64,000 nucleotides of DNA from Desulfatitalea tepidiphila (GTDB taxonomy: Bacteria; Desulfobacterota; Desulfobacteria; Desulfobacterales; Desulfosarcinaceae). The position numbers were made by a program, and so were the translations under genes. The notes under the pieces are model-generated. The model was not told where the DNA came from. It searched no databases and saw only the letters and a program-made list of their open reading frames with translations. Below, one piece after another: positions 56,128 through 64,000 of this stretch (positions within the stretch are counted from its first letter, which is position 1; each line of letters opens with the position of its first letter). The stretch lies in the NCBI RefSeq assembly GCF_001293685.1, contig NZ_BCAG01000003.1, forward strand, positions 806,001-870,000, written 5' to 3'.

Positions 56128-56333
56128 AAGTAGAAGATATCAGAACGCTCAGTCAGGACGAAATGCGGCAGAAGTTAACCGATCTGAGGAAAGAGCTGTT
56201 TAATCTGCGTTTTCAACATGGTATCGGGCAGCTTGAGAATCCGCGTAAAATCAAGTTGATCCAAAAGGATATCGCGCGTATCTTCACGGTTTTGGGAGAG
56301 ATGGCGCGAAACCCCAAGCAGATGGATAATTAG
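56124..56333 (+). CDS. rpmC: 50S ribosomal protein L29
   Basis: 69 residues, [20 protein letters not shown] with the conserved [16 protein letters not shown]. Helical hairpin at the tunnel exit. ATGA overlap with rplP implies translational coupling. Confidence 0.97.
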   Translation: MKVEDIRTLSQDEMRQKLTDLRKELFNLRFQHGIGQLENPRKIKLIQKDIARIFTVLGEMARNPKQMDN

Positions 56334-56344
56334 GGGCGCATATA

Positions 56345-56602
56345 ATGAATACACGTGGAATGAAAAGACAGGTAACGGGAACCATCGTCAGCAATAAGAT
56401 GGATAGAACAGTGGTCGTGGTTGTTGAGCGATTGGTCAAGCATCCATTGTACAAGAAATTCATCCGCAGGCAGCATAAATACATGGCCCACGACCAAGAT
56501 AACGAGTGCCAAATCGGCGATCGGGTGCTCATTACCCAATCCCGACCCTTGAGCAAAACCAAGCGTTGGCGTGTCAGCCGGATCCTTGAGAGGGCGGTCT
56601 AA
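56345..56602 (+). CDS. rpsQ: 30S ribosomal protein S17
   Basis: 85 residues with the OB-fold pattern [29 protein letters not shown] and [18 protein letters not shown]. Binds 16S rRNA early in assembly. Eleven bases after rpmC. Confidence 0.97.
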   Translation: MNTRGMKRQVTGTIVSNKMDRTVVVVVERLVKHPLYKKFIRRQHKYMAHDQDNECQIGDRVLITQSRPLSKTKRWRVSRILERAV

Positions 56603-56620
56603 CAGTAGAGGAATGAGAAA

Positions 56621-56989
56621 ATGATTCAGAGCGAAACTAGACTTACTGTGGCAGACAACTCCGGAGCGCGCGTGTTGTACTGCATCAAAGTGTTGGGCGG
56701 GTCGCGTCGCCGATACGCCAGCATTGGCGACGTGATCGTCGTATCGGTAAAGGACGCCATCCCAAACGCCAAGGTCAAAAAAGGGGATGTCCATAAAGCT
56801 GTCATAGTGAGAACCTCCAAGGAGATCAGGCGCCCGGACGGATCCTACATTCGTTTTGACGACAATTCTGCGGTGCTTATTAATAATCAGCGCGAACCCT
56901 TGGGAACGCGTATTTTTGGCCCTGTCGCCAGGGAACTGCGTGCAAAACGCTTTATGAAGATTGTTTCGCTGGCCCCCGAGGTCTTATAG
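56621..56989 (+). CDS. rplN: 50S ribosomal protein L14
   Basis: 122 residues, [19 protein letters not shown] start and the [26 protein letters not shown] end. At the subunit interface with helix 44. Nothing unusual. Confidence 0.98.
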   Translation: MIQSETRLTVADNSGARVLYCIKVLGGSRRRYASIGDVIVVSVKDAIPNAKVKKGDVHKAVIVRTSKEIRRPDGSYIRFDDNSAVLINNQREPLGTRIFGPVARELRAKRFMKIVSLAPEVL

Positions 56990-57006
56990 CGACGGAGTAT
57001 AGCCCT

Positions 57007-57336
57007 ATGCAGCGATATAATTGTAATCTAAAAAAGGACGATAAGGTCAAGGTCATTGCCGGCAAGGATAAAGGAAAAATCGGCAAGGTTATTAAGGTCG
57101 ACCGAAAAAATGAGCGTGTCCTTGTTGAACATGTCAACATTGCAAAACGACATCAGCGTCCAACTGCTCAAAACCGGCAAGGCGGGATCGTAGAAAGTGA
57201 AGCCCCATTGCATTGGTCCAATGTTATGTTGGTTTGCAACAAGTGTGTAAAACCGGTTCGTGTGAAAATGCAACGGCTCGATGACGGCAAAAAAGTTCGC
57301 ATATGCCGCAAGTGCAATGAGCAGATTGACGCCTAA
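57007..57336 (+). CDS. rplX: 50S ribosomal protein L24
   Basis: 109 residues with KOW motif [20 protein letters not shown]. The C-terminal part contains [13 protein letters not shown] and [11 protein letters not shown], giving CxxC twice, which is a zinc-ribbon-like end found in some L24 proteins. Assembly initiator of the 50S subunit. Confidence 0.96.
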   Translation: MQRYNCNLKKDDKVKVIAGKDKGKIGKVIKVDRKNERVLVEHVNIAKRHQRPTAQNRQGGIVESEAPLHWSNVMLVCNKCVKPVRVKMQRLDDGKKVRICRKCNEQIDA

Positions 57337-57374
57337 GCGTCCTCAAAGGTGGCGTCATCTCGCGGAGGATTGGA

Positions 57375-57914
57375 ATGTCACAGCTTCAAAAACAATATCA
57401 AGAGCAAATAGCGCCCAAGCTTAAAGAGAATTTCGAATATACCAACGTCCATCAGATCCCGAAGATTGACAAGGTCGTTTTGAACATGGGGCTGGGAGAG
57501 GCCATTCAGAATATCAAGATTCTGGATTCCGCAGTAGAGGAGCTCATGGCCATTGCCGGACAGCGACCGGTAGTCACCAGGGCAAAAAAATCCATAGCAG
57601 CATTCAAGCTTCGAGAGGGAATGCCGATCGGCTGCATGGTTACCCTGCGTGGTAAACGTATGTTCGATTTTCTGGATAAGCTCATTAACGTCGCCTTGCC
57701 CCGCGTTCGAGACTTTAGGGGGATTTCGCCCAAAGCTTTCGACGGTGCTGGAAACTATTCGCTCGGGGTCAGAGAACACATTATTTTTCCCGAGATAGAT
57801 TACGATAAAATCGACAACATCAAAGGAATGAACATTACCATCGTAACCACTGCCAAGAGCGACGAAGAAGGGCGTGAGTTGTTGACCCTTATGGGGATGC
57901 CTTTTCGCAAATAA
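57375..57914 (+). CDS. rplE: 50S ribosomal protein L5
   Basis: 179 residues. [20 protein letters not shown] and the C-terminal [23 protein letters not shown] are typical. Binds 5S rRNA and contacts P-site tRNA. Good CGGAGGATTGGA leader. Confidence 0.98.
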   Translation: MSQLQKQYQEQIAPKLKENFEYTNVHQIPKIDKVVLNMGLGEAIQNIKILDSAVEELMAIAGQRPVVTRAKKSIAAFKLREGMPIGCMVTLRGKRMFDFLDKLINVALPRVRDFRGISPKAFDGAGNYSLGVREHIIFPEIDYDKIDNIKGMNITIVTTAKSDEEGRELLTLMGMPFRK

Positions 57915-57935
57915 AAAGGTTCTAAGGAGGGAGTT

Positions 57936-58121
57936 TTGGCCAAGACATCATTACGCATGAAAGCGCAGCGTAAGCCTAAATTCAGCGTAAGAGCATATAA
58001 CCGGTGTCCTTTATGCGGGAGACCGCGTGCGTTTATCCGCAAATTTGGCATATGCCGCATCTGTTTTCGTAATATGGCATCTTTAGGTAAGCTGCCGGGA
58101 GTGGTGAAATCAAGCTGGTAG
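57936..58121 (+). CDS. rpsN: 30S ribosomal protein S14, zinc-binding (type Z)
   Basis: 61 residues, the short C+ form, with C24/C27 and C40/C43 in CPLC and CRIC. Begins with TTG after AAGGAGGGAGTT. Many proteobacteria have the longer zinc-free S14 instead, so the short form is a lineage marker. Confidence 0.96.
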   Translation: MAKTSLRMKAQRKPKFSVRAYNRCPLCGRPRAFIRKFGICRICFRNMASLGKLPGVVKSSW

Positions 58122-58192
58122 GACTCCCATGCGGATGACTACCTCCTTATAGCGTAAATCAGGCAACGAATTTGAGTTAAACGGAGAGTACA

Positions 58193-58591
58193 ATGGCGAT
58201 CACCGATCCAATTGCCGACATGCTCACCCGGGTGCGTAATGCCGGGAAGGCAAAACTGAACAGCGTGGATATCCCCGGTTCGAAATTGAAGACAGAGCTT
58301 GCAAAAGTGATGAAGAGCGAAGGATATATTCGCAATTATAAATTCATCAAGGACGGCAAGCAAGGTATACTGCGGATCTACTTGAAGTATGGGGATAACC
58401 AGTCCCATGTGATTCTTGAAATGAATCGTGTCAGCAAACCCTCCCGCAGGGTTTATGTCAGTGCCAGCGACATTAAGCCAATTTACAATGGACTGGGAGT
58501 CGCGATTTTGTCTACCTCGAAAGGAATTCTGACCGATCGACAGGCGAGAAAAGACAATATCGGCGGCGAAATTCTTTGTACAATTTTCTGA
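58193..58591 (+). CDS. rpsH: 30S ribosomal protein S8
   Basis: 132 residues, MAITDPIADMLTRVRNAG start and C-terminal STSKGILTDRQARKDNIGGEILC. In E. coli S8 represses the spc operon. A 132-base gap follows before rplF, with no recognisable RNA element. Confidence 0.98.
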   Translation: MAITDPIADMLTRVRNAGKAKLNSVDIPGSKLKTELAKVMKSEGYIRNYKFIKDGKQGILRIYLKYGDNQSHVILEMNRVSKPSRRVYVSASDIKPIYNGLGVAILSTSKGILTDRQARKDNIGGEILCTIF

Positions 58592-58723
58592 TCCGGTTTA
58601 TGCCAACACGGTCTTGATCCATATTCCCAAAATGATTGGATCGGTGCCATATTTCATATTTCCCTGTCGGGAGAGTTAAAGAAAAATTTCTGACGCATAG
58701 AGCTGGAACATAGAGGTGGAAAG

Positions 58724-59263
58724 ATGTCTCGAGTAGGAAAGAAGCCAGTCGCCTTGCCCGAAAAGACCACCATCAATTTCAAAGATGGTATGGTGACGGT
58801 TCAGGGTAAAAATGGCAAATTGACTCACATGGTTCATCCGGATATCGATCTCAAAATTGAGGCAGACCGGATAGAGGTGGTCTCCAAGACAGAAGACCGG
58901 AAGGCAAGTGCCTTACAGGGCATGACCCGTAGTTTGCTGGATAACATGGTCACCGGTGTGAGCAAGGGATACGAACGCGTGCTGGAGATCAATGGAATCG
59001 GTTATCGGGCTGAGGCGAAAGGCAAGAGCATTCTTTTCAATCTCGGGTATTCACACCCCATCGATTTTCCGTTGCCGGACGGCGTTTCGGCAACCGTAGA
59101 GAAAAACAATATCGTCAAACTGGCCGGTATTGATAAACATCTTCTGGGGCAAACGGCCGCAAGAATTCGACAACTGCGACCACCTGAGCCATACAAAGGC
59201 AAGGGCATCAAGTACGCCGAAGAATATATTCAACGCAAGGCCGGAAAAACGGGTACGAAATAA
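58724..59263 (+). CDS. rplF: 50S ribosomal protein L6
   Basis: 179 residues, MSRVGKKPVALPEKTTINF start and the signature RPPEPYKGKGIKYAEEYI. Lies near the factor-binding region. GAGGTGGAAAG ribosome site. Confidence 0.98.
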   Translation: MSRVGKKPVALPEKTTINFKDGMVTVQGKNGKLTHMVHPDIDLKIEADRIEVVSKTEDRKASALQGMTRSLLDNMVTGVSKGYERVLEINGIGYRAEAKGKSILFNLGYSHPIDFPLPDGVSATVEKNNIVKLAGIDKHLLGQTAARIRQLRPPEPYKGKGIKYAEEYIQRKAGKTGTK

Positions 59264-59346
59264 TTGTCATATTCGGATGAATGGACACTTAACATCAAAT
59301 ATCTATTAGACGCACTTCATGGTCTAAGATCTTAGCGGGGATCAAC

Positions 59347-59715
59347 ATGAGCTCGACAAGTAAAAAAGAAGTCGCCCGATTGAAACGAAAGGCGCGAATT
59401 CGGAAAAAAATGAAGGGAACTATGGAGCGTCCGCGGCTTTCGGTGTTTCGAAGCGCGAGGCACATCTACGCGCAAATTGTAGATGATACTGCGGGTGTGA
59501 CCCTCGTAGCGGCGTCGAGTGTCGAAAGCGCGTTTAAAGAACAATCAAAATTTGAAAACAAAAAAGCGGCTGCCGTATTTGTCGGCAAAATGGTCGCACA
59601 GCGCGCCTTGGAAAAGGGAATCAAGCAGGTTGTATTCGATCGCAACGGCTTCCTGTACCATGGCAGGGTCAAGGCCGTTTCAGACGGTGCGCGTGAAGCG
59701 GGACTCAATTTTTAG
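59347..59715 (+). CDS. rplR: 50S ribosomal protein L18
   Basis: 122 residues, basic N-terminus ([26 protein letters not shown] split across the first 40 residues) and C-terminal [20 protein letters not shown]. 5S rRNA binding protein. 83-base gap from rplF. Confidence 0.97.
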   Translation: MSSTSKKEVARLKRKARIRKKMKGTMERPRLSVFRSARHIYAQIVDDTAGVTLVAASSVESAFKEQSKFENKKAAAVFVGKMVAQRALEKGIKQVVFDRNGFLYHGRVKAVSDGAREAGLNF

Positions 59716-59748
59716 CCGATGGGCATAACGTTATAAGGAGGCAAGCCC

Positions 59749-60246
59749 TTGTATAAACAAGATGTCGATGAAAACCAATTAATTGACAAGGTCGTGCATA
59801 TCAGTCGAGTCGCCAAGGTTGTTAAGGGTGGACGTCGCTTCAGTTTTAGTGCCATCGTCGTCGTTGGTGATGGCAAGGGAAGTGTCGGCTGCGGACTTGG
59901 AAAAGCCGGTGAGGTGCCAGAGGCCATTCGCAAGGGTGTCGAGAAGGCCAAGAAGAACATGACCACCGTCCCTTTGAAGGAAGGAACCATACCCTTTCAA
60001 GTGGTCGGACGTTTCGGTGCAGGTCGGGTTATGTTGAAGCCAGCATCCGAAGGTACCGGCGTGATTGCGGGTGGCGCGGTAAGGGCTGTGCTCGAAGCGG
60101 TGGGTATTCAGAATATTTTGACCAAGTGCATGGGGACCAACAATCCGCATAATGTTGTGAAGGCAACCATTGAAGGGTTGCAACAGCTTCAAAGTGAGGA
60201 GCAGGTTGCCGCAAGACGCGGGTTGCAGAAACAGGATTTAAGGTAG
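59749..60246 (+). CDS. rpsE: 30S ribosomal protein S5
   Basis: 165 residues. Starts with TTG 59749 after ATAAGGAGGCAAGCCC. Conserved [20 protein letters not shown] and [22 protein letters not shown]. It lies at the mRNA entry with S3 and S4. Nothing unusual in the spectinomycin loop on reading ([11 protein letters not shown]). Confidence 0.97.
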   Translation: MYKQDVDENQLIDKVVHISRVAKVVKGGRRFSFSAIVVVGDGKGSVGCGLGKAGEVPEAIRKGVEKAKKNMTTVPLKEGTIPFQVVGRFGAGRVMLKPASEGTGVIAGGAVRAVLEAVGIQNILTKCMGTNNPHNVVKATIEGLQQLQSEEQVAARRGLQKQDLR

Positions 60247-60258
60247 GGGATTAAAGAC

Positions 60259-60444
60259 ATGTCTGGCAAAATCAATATCACCCTTAAAAAAAGCATGGTC
60301 GGCCGACCTGAAAAGCATCGTAAAGTGCTTCGTGGTATGGGGCTCACCAGGATCAACAAAACAGTTCAGCTGGAAAATACGCCGGCGATCCGGGGCATGA
60401 TTGAAAAAGTGTCGCATCTGGTTACGGCTGAGGAGACAAGATAA
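60259..60444 (+). CDS. rpmD: 50S ribosomal protein L30
   Basis: 61 residues, [19 protein letters not shown] and [17 protein letters not shown]. Non-universal L30, present here. Its stop TAA shares one base with the rplO start (TAATG). Confidence 0.96.
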   Translation: MSGKINITLKKSMVGRPEKHRKVLRGMGLTRINKTVQLENTPAIRGMIEKVSHLVTAEETR

Positions 60445-60884
60445 TGAAGTTGCACGAGTTGAAACCCGCCAAAGGAGCGACCAAAAATCGCAAGCGGAAA
60501 GGGAGAGGCGTAGCGTCCGGGCAAGGTAAGACCGCTGGGCGTGGAAACAAAGGCCAGAATGCCCGTTCAGGCGGGGGGGCCAGGCCTGGCTTCGAAGGTG
60601 GCCAAATGCCGCTTCATAGAAGACTCCCCAAAAGAGGTTTTACCAACATCTTCAAAAAAGAGATGGCAGTCGTCAATCTGAAAGACCTGGAAGGTTTCGA
60701 TTCCGGTTCTGTGGTAGATTCTGCCACGCTGGTGCGCAATGGGCTCGTCAAGGGCCGGTGGGATGGTGTCAAGCTTTTGGGGCAGGGAGAGATTCGCGTT
60801 CCGCTAACGGTTAAATTGAATGCCATCAGCCGCACCGCAAAAGATAAAATCGAGGCGGCCGGCGGGTCCGTAGAGGTCATCTAA
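60444..60884 (+). CDS. rplO: 50S ribosomal protein L15
   Basis: 146 residues, [19 protein letters not shown] start with the Gly/Arg-rich [27 protein letters not shown] extension (in two parts) and C-terminal [17 protein letters not shown]. Late-assembly 50S protein. The stop codon abuts the secY start. Confidence 0.97.
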   Translation: MKLHELKPAKGATKNRKRKGRGVASGQGKTAGRGNKGQNARSGGGARPGFEGGQMPLHRRLPKRGFTNIFKKEMAVVNLKDLEGFDSGSVVDSATLVRNGLVKGRWDGVKLLGQGEIRVPLTVKLNAISRTAKDKIEAAGGSVEVI

Positions 60885-62195
60885 ATGGTTGGCAGCGGTT
60901 TCGGTAATCTTTTTAAAATTCCTGAGTTGCGGCAGCGAATCTTTTTTACTGCGGCACTGCTATCGGTTTACCGCATCGGTGTCTATGTGCCGACGCCGGG
61001 TATCAATGCGGGTGCGCTCAAGGATCTTTTCGCGTCCATGCAAGGGACCATATTCGGGGTATTCAATATGTTTACCGGAGGTGCCTTGGAGCAATTATCC
61101 GTATTTGCGCTTGGCATCATGCCCTACATCAGTGCGTCCATCATTTTGCAGCTACTCACGGTGGTCATTCCCCACTTGGAAGAGCTGAAAAAAGAAGGTG
61201 AGCAAGGTAGAAAAAAGATTACCCAGTATACCCGTTACGGAACAGTTCTTCTCAGCATTATTCAGGGATTTGGCATCGCCGTGGGGTTGGAAGGGCAGTC
61301 ATCACCCACCGGTGTTGGGGTCGTATTCGATCCAGGCTGGGACTTCAGATTGATGACCGTGATTACCCTGACAGCCGGAACGGCTTTCATTATGTGGCTG
61401 GGAGAGCAAATCACAGAAAGAGGGATTGGAAACGGAATATCTCTGATTATTTTTGCCGGCATCGTGGCCCGCATGCCGGCTGCTATCGGCAATACCTTCA
61501 GGTTGGTCCAACAAGAAGAGTTTAACATTTTTGGTCTCATTGTTTTGCTCGTACTGATGATTGCCGTTATCGGATTCATTATTTTTGTCGAGCAGGGACA
61601 GCGGCGTATTCCCGTGCAATATGCGAAAAGAGTCGTGGGACGGCGTATGTATGGAGGACAAAGTACCCATTTACCGTTAAAAATTAATTCATCCGGCGTC
61701 ATCCCCCCGATATTCGCCTCTTCAATTTTGATGTTTCCTGCGACCATTGCCCAGTTTGCCGAGGTGGGGTGGCTCAAGAGCATATCGGACGCCGTTCAAC
61801 CCGGCGGGATTTATTACAACATCGTATTCGTGGGATTTATCGTATTTTTTTGCTACTTTTACACGGCCGTTACATTCAATCCTGTAGATGTGGCTGATAA
61901 TATGAAAAAAAATGGCGGGTTCATACCTGGAATCAGGCCTGGGAAACGGACAGCGGATTACATTGATCGCGTCTTGACCCGCATCACATTGGGTGGCGCC
62001 ATTTATGTCTCTGCAGTGTGTGTGTTGCCGACTGTTTTGATTGCACAATTCAATGTACCGTTCTATTTCGGAGGTACCGCATTACTGATCGTTGTCGGAG
62101 TGGCCATCGATACCATCGCTCAAATGGAATCGCATATGCTGACGAGACACTATGAAGGCTTTTTGAAAAAAGGCACCATGCGAGGCCGAAGGTGA
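60885..62195 (+). CDS. secY: Preprotein translocase subunit SecY
   Basis: 436 residues with about ten membrane helices. Conserved features: [22 protein letters not shown], the [15 protein letters not shown] segment, the cytoplasmic loop with [10 protein letters not shown] and the C-terminal [16 protein letters not shown]-like end [15 protein letters not shown]. Forms the Sec channel with SecE (36782-37144). ATG immediately follows rplO. adk and map, which often follow secY, are absent. Confidence 0.98.
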   Translation: MVGSGFGNLFKIPELRQRIFFTAALLSVYRIGVYVPTPGINAGALKDLFASMQGTIFGVFNMFTGGALEQLSVFALGIMPYISASIILQLLTVVIPHLEELKKEGEQGRKKITQYTRYGTVLLSIIQGFGIAVGLEGQSSPTGVGVVFDPGWDFRLMTVITLTAGTAFIMWLGEQITERGIGNGISLIIFAGIVARMPAAIGNTFRLVQQEEFNIFGLIVLLVLMIAVIGFIIFVEQGQRRIPVQYAKRVVGRRMYGGQSTHLPLKINSSGVIPPIFASSILMFPATIAQFAEVGWLKSISDAVQPGGIYYNIVFVGFIVFFCYFYTAVTFNPVDVADNMKKNGGFIPGIRPGKRTADYIDRVLTRITLGGAIYVSAVCVLPTVLIAQFNVPFYFGGTALLIVVGVAIDTIAQMESHMLTRHYEGFLKKGTMRGRR

Positions 62196-62261
62196 TCGAT
62201 ACGTGCATAATCGCTACTTGGAATTCTATAGATAGGTAAGTCGGCAACCCAAGGGGGGACC

Positions 62262-62480
62262 ATGGCCAAGGAAGAACCAATAAGGGTAGAAGGTGTTGTG
62301 CTGGAGACATTGCCGAATGCAATGTTCAAGGTTGAGCTGGAGAACAAACACCAGGTCCTGGCCCATATCAGTGGAAAAATGCGAATGCATTTTATCAAAA
62401 TCCTGCCCGGAGACAAGGTGACGGTTGAACTTTCTCCTTATGATCTCACCCGAGGAAGAATTACCTATCGGTCGAAATAG
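62262..62480 (+). CDS. infA: Translation initiation factor IF-1
   Basis: 72-residue S1-like OB-fold protein, [20 protein letters not shown] with [16 protein letters not shown] at the C-terminus. Binds the A site of the 30S subunit at initiation. Lies 66 bases after secY, with an AAGGGGGGACC leader. Confidence 0.98.
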   Translation: MAKEEPIRVEGVVLETLPNAMFKVELENKHQVLAHISGKMRMHFIKILPGDKVTVELSPYDLTRGRITYRSK

Positions 62481-62558
62481 ACCATGCATCGACCGATGAT
62501 GGACATGTAAATGAATATCGCTGGACTTAAAGCGCACTCAACATAGGAGCTAAGAACA

Positions 62559-62672
62559 ATGAAGGTCAGGGCATCAGTAAAAAAGATCTGCAGTAAATGT
62601 AAGGTTGTTCGCCGCAAGGGCGTTGTGCGGATCATTTGTGTAAACAAAAGACACAAGCAAAGACAAGGTTAA
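62559..62672 (+). CDS. rpmJ: 50S ribosomal protein L36
   Basis: 37 residues: [17 protein letters not shown], then a short basic tail. C11, C14, C27 and H32 form the zinc site of the C+ form. ATG 62559 follows TAGGAGCTAAGAACA. Usual position between infA and rpsM. Confidence 0.96.
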   Translation: MKVRASVKKICSKCKVVRRKGVVRIICVNKRHKQRQG

Positions 62673-62698
62673 AAGCCTTATTTGAAGGAGGATTCGCT

Positions 62699-63082
62699 TT
62701 GGCACGAATTGCGGGTGTAGATTTACCGAGACGCAAAAGGGTCGAGATCGCGCTGACCTACATATATGGAATTGGTCGGTCGAGATCGAATCTTATTCTG
62801 TCACAACTCAACATTGACCCCAATACGCTTACCGACGATCTCACAGATACAGAGGTCAACGATATCCGTAAGGTGATTGACGGCAACTTCAAAGTTGAAG
62901 GCGAGTTGCGGACCGAAGTGTCTATGAATATTAAGCGGCTCATGGATCTGGGGTGTTATCGAGGTTTAAGACACCGACGCGGGTTGCCGGTTAATGGACA
63001 ACGTACCAGCACAAACGCAAGGACCAGAAAAGGGCCCAAACGCTCGGCGGTCAAGAAAAAGGGCGCGGCAAAGAAGAAGTAG
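62699..63082 (+). CDS. rpsM: 30S ribosomal protein S13
   Basis: 127 residues. TTG start at 62699 with GAAGGAGG, giving [20 protein letters not shown]-terminal [22 protein letters not shown] is typical and contacts P-site tRNA. First gene of the alpha operon part. Confidence 0.97.
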   Translation: MARIAGVDLPRRKRVEIALTYIYGIGRSRSNLILSQLNIDPNTLTDDLTDTEVNDIRKVIDGNFKVEGELRTEVSMNIKRLMDLGCYRGLRHRRGLPVNGQRTSTNARTRKGPKRSAVKKKGAAKKK

Positions 63083-63109
63083 CACGCTAACCGTTAAGGG
63101 ATGTAACAG

Positions 63110-63496
63110 ATGCCAAGAAAAACCCGTACAAAGAAAAAAGAGAAAAAAAATATCGCCAATGGTGTGGTGCATATTCAATCCACCTTCAATAACACCATTA
63201 TTACCATTACGGATGCGACCGGTAATGTCGTTTCATGGTCGAGCTCCGGCGTTATGGGGTTCAAGGGCTCCCGAAAAAGCACGCCCTTTGCTGCCCAGGT
63301 GACTGCGGAAGATGCAGCCAAAAAGGCAATGGAACACGGCATGAGAAATGTTGAAGTCTACGTCAAAGGCCCAGGAGCAGGCCGCGAATCCGCGCTGAGG
63401 GCGTTGCAGGCTGCGGGTTTCACCGTTACGATGATCAGGGATGTGACCCCCATTCCGCACAATGGTTGCCGCCCTCCGAAACGTAGAAGGGTATAA
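63110..63496 (+). CDS. rpsK: 30S ribosomal protein S11
   Basis: 128 residues. [25 protein letters not shown] and C-terminal [20 protein letters not shown] are hallmark parts. Platform protein near the E site. A 27-base gap from rpsM. Confidence 0.98.
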   Translation: MPRKTRTKKKEKKNIANGVVHIQSTFNNTIITITDATGNVVSWSSSGVMGFKGSRKSTPFAAQVTAEDAAKKAMEHGMRNVEVYVKGPGAGRESALRALQAAGFTVTMIRDVTPIPHNGCRPPKRRRV

Positions 63497-63573
63497 TTAC
63501 ACCAAGTTGAGATTTGGTCTGAAAATCATTTAGAAAAACACCAAATCCGCTCCATTGCTATAAGGAGGCAATA

Positions 63574-64000
63574 TTGGCACGATATACTGGTTCGGTATGT
63601 AGAATATGCCGAAGGGAAAATTTAAAGCTGTTCCTGAAAGGTGATCGTTGTTACTCAGATAAATGTGCGTTCGACAGGCGCAGTTATGCCCCGGGAGAAC
63701 AGGGACAACGTCGTCGTGGGAAAATATCCGACTATGGCGTTCAGCTGCGAGAGAAGCAAAAGGTCAAACGGATGTATGGCCTTTCCGAGAAGCAGTTTCA
63801 TTTGAGTTTCGTCGAAGCAGATCGTCAAAAAGGGATTACGGGTACCAATTTGCTCGTACTTTTGGAAAGACGACTGGATAATGTGGTCTATCGCTTAGGT
63901 TTTGCTAACTCGAGAAGCCAAGGCAGACATTTTGTCCGGCACAATCATTTTCTGGTCAACGGAAAACAGGTGAATATTCCCTCCTATCTGCTTGCTGTCG
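63574..64000 (+). CDS. rpsD: 30S ribosomal protein S4, zinc-binding form (partial, 3' end beyond window)
   Basis: At least 142 residues are visible. TTG start at 63574 after AAGGAGGCAATA, giving [20 protein letters not shown]. Cysteines C9, C12, C26 and C31 mark the C+ zinc-binding form. The S4 domain begins with [22 protein letters not shown]4 commonly represses the alpha operon. rpoA and rplQ would be expected next. Confidence 0.96.
   Translation, partial: MARYTGSVCRICRRENLKLFLKGDRCYSDKCAFDRRSYAPGEQGQRRRGKISDYGVQLREKQKVKRMYGLSEKQFHLSFVEADRQKGITGTNLLVLLERRLDNVVYRLGFANSRSQGRHFVRHNHFLVNGKQVNIPSYLLAV

Overview
The window reads as chromosomal DNA of a Desulfobacterota bacterium (class Desulfobacteria, Desulfosarcina-like). 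This rests on the mix of genes: an AF1514/DUF5619 small protein, small Cys-rich proteins, a lexA-linked imuB/dnaE2 cassette, and C+ (zinc-binding) forms of L33, L36, S14 and S4. The genus is an inference. No phage, transposon, CRISPR array or rRNA operon is visible.

Positions 1-34,100 hold dispersed housekeeping and stress genes in short operons on both strands. In order these are: a rhomboid protease (cut by the window edge), an aldo/keto reductase, a small lipoprotein, a nuclease-helicase of the DinG/XPD type, UspA, small conserved proteins, a PAS histidine kinase with a NarL-type regulator, CutA, YqeY, an OmpR-type two-component pair followed by a DegP/HtrA protease, an FmdB zinc ribbon, an inositol-phosphatase-like protein, a PaaI thioesterase, a Twinkle-like primase-helicase, a J-domain protein, the DNA damage operon lexA-DUF72-imuB-dnaE2 with divergent nth, a LEA-2 lipoprotein, an AsmA protein, RarA, a proteasome-fold Ntn hydrolase, tRNA-Arg, and a LysM lytic transglycosylase.

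Positions 34,570-64,000 form one long run of transcription and translation genes on the + strand: tRNA-Thr-Tyr-Gly-Thr, tuf, rpmG, tRNA-Trp, secE, nusG, rplKAJL, rpoBC, rpsLG, a second tuf, the S10 and spc operons, secY, infA, rpmJ and the start of the alpha operon (rpsM, rpsK, partial rpsD). The order is classical with three departures. fusA is missing between rpsG and tuf. adk and map are missing between secY and infA. The two tuf genes are identical at base level where compared and use codons unlike their neighbours.

The most striking observation is a block of about 97 residues inside RpoC (beta prime) that looks like a parvulin (PpiC/SurA-type) peptidyl-prolyl isomerase domain, placed just before the secondary-channel rim helices. 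Others are a free-standing proteasome-like Ntn hydrolase with Ser1/Asp17/Lys33, a lexA promoter whose -35 box is overlapped by an AT-rich imperfect palindrome, and DUF72 sitting where imuA usually lies. All calls come from reading the sequence; no database search was possible.
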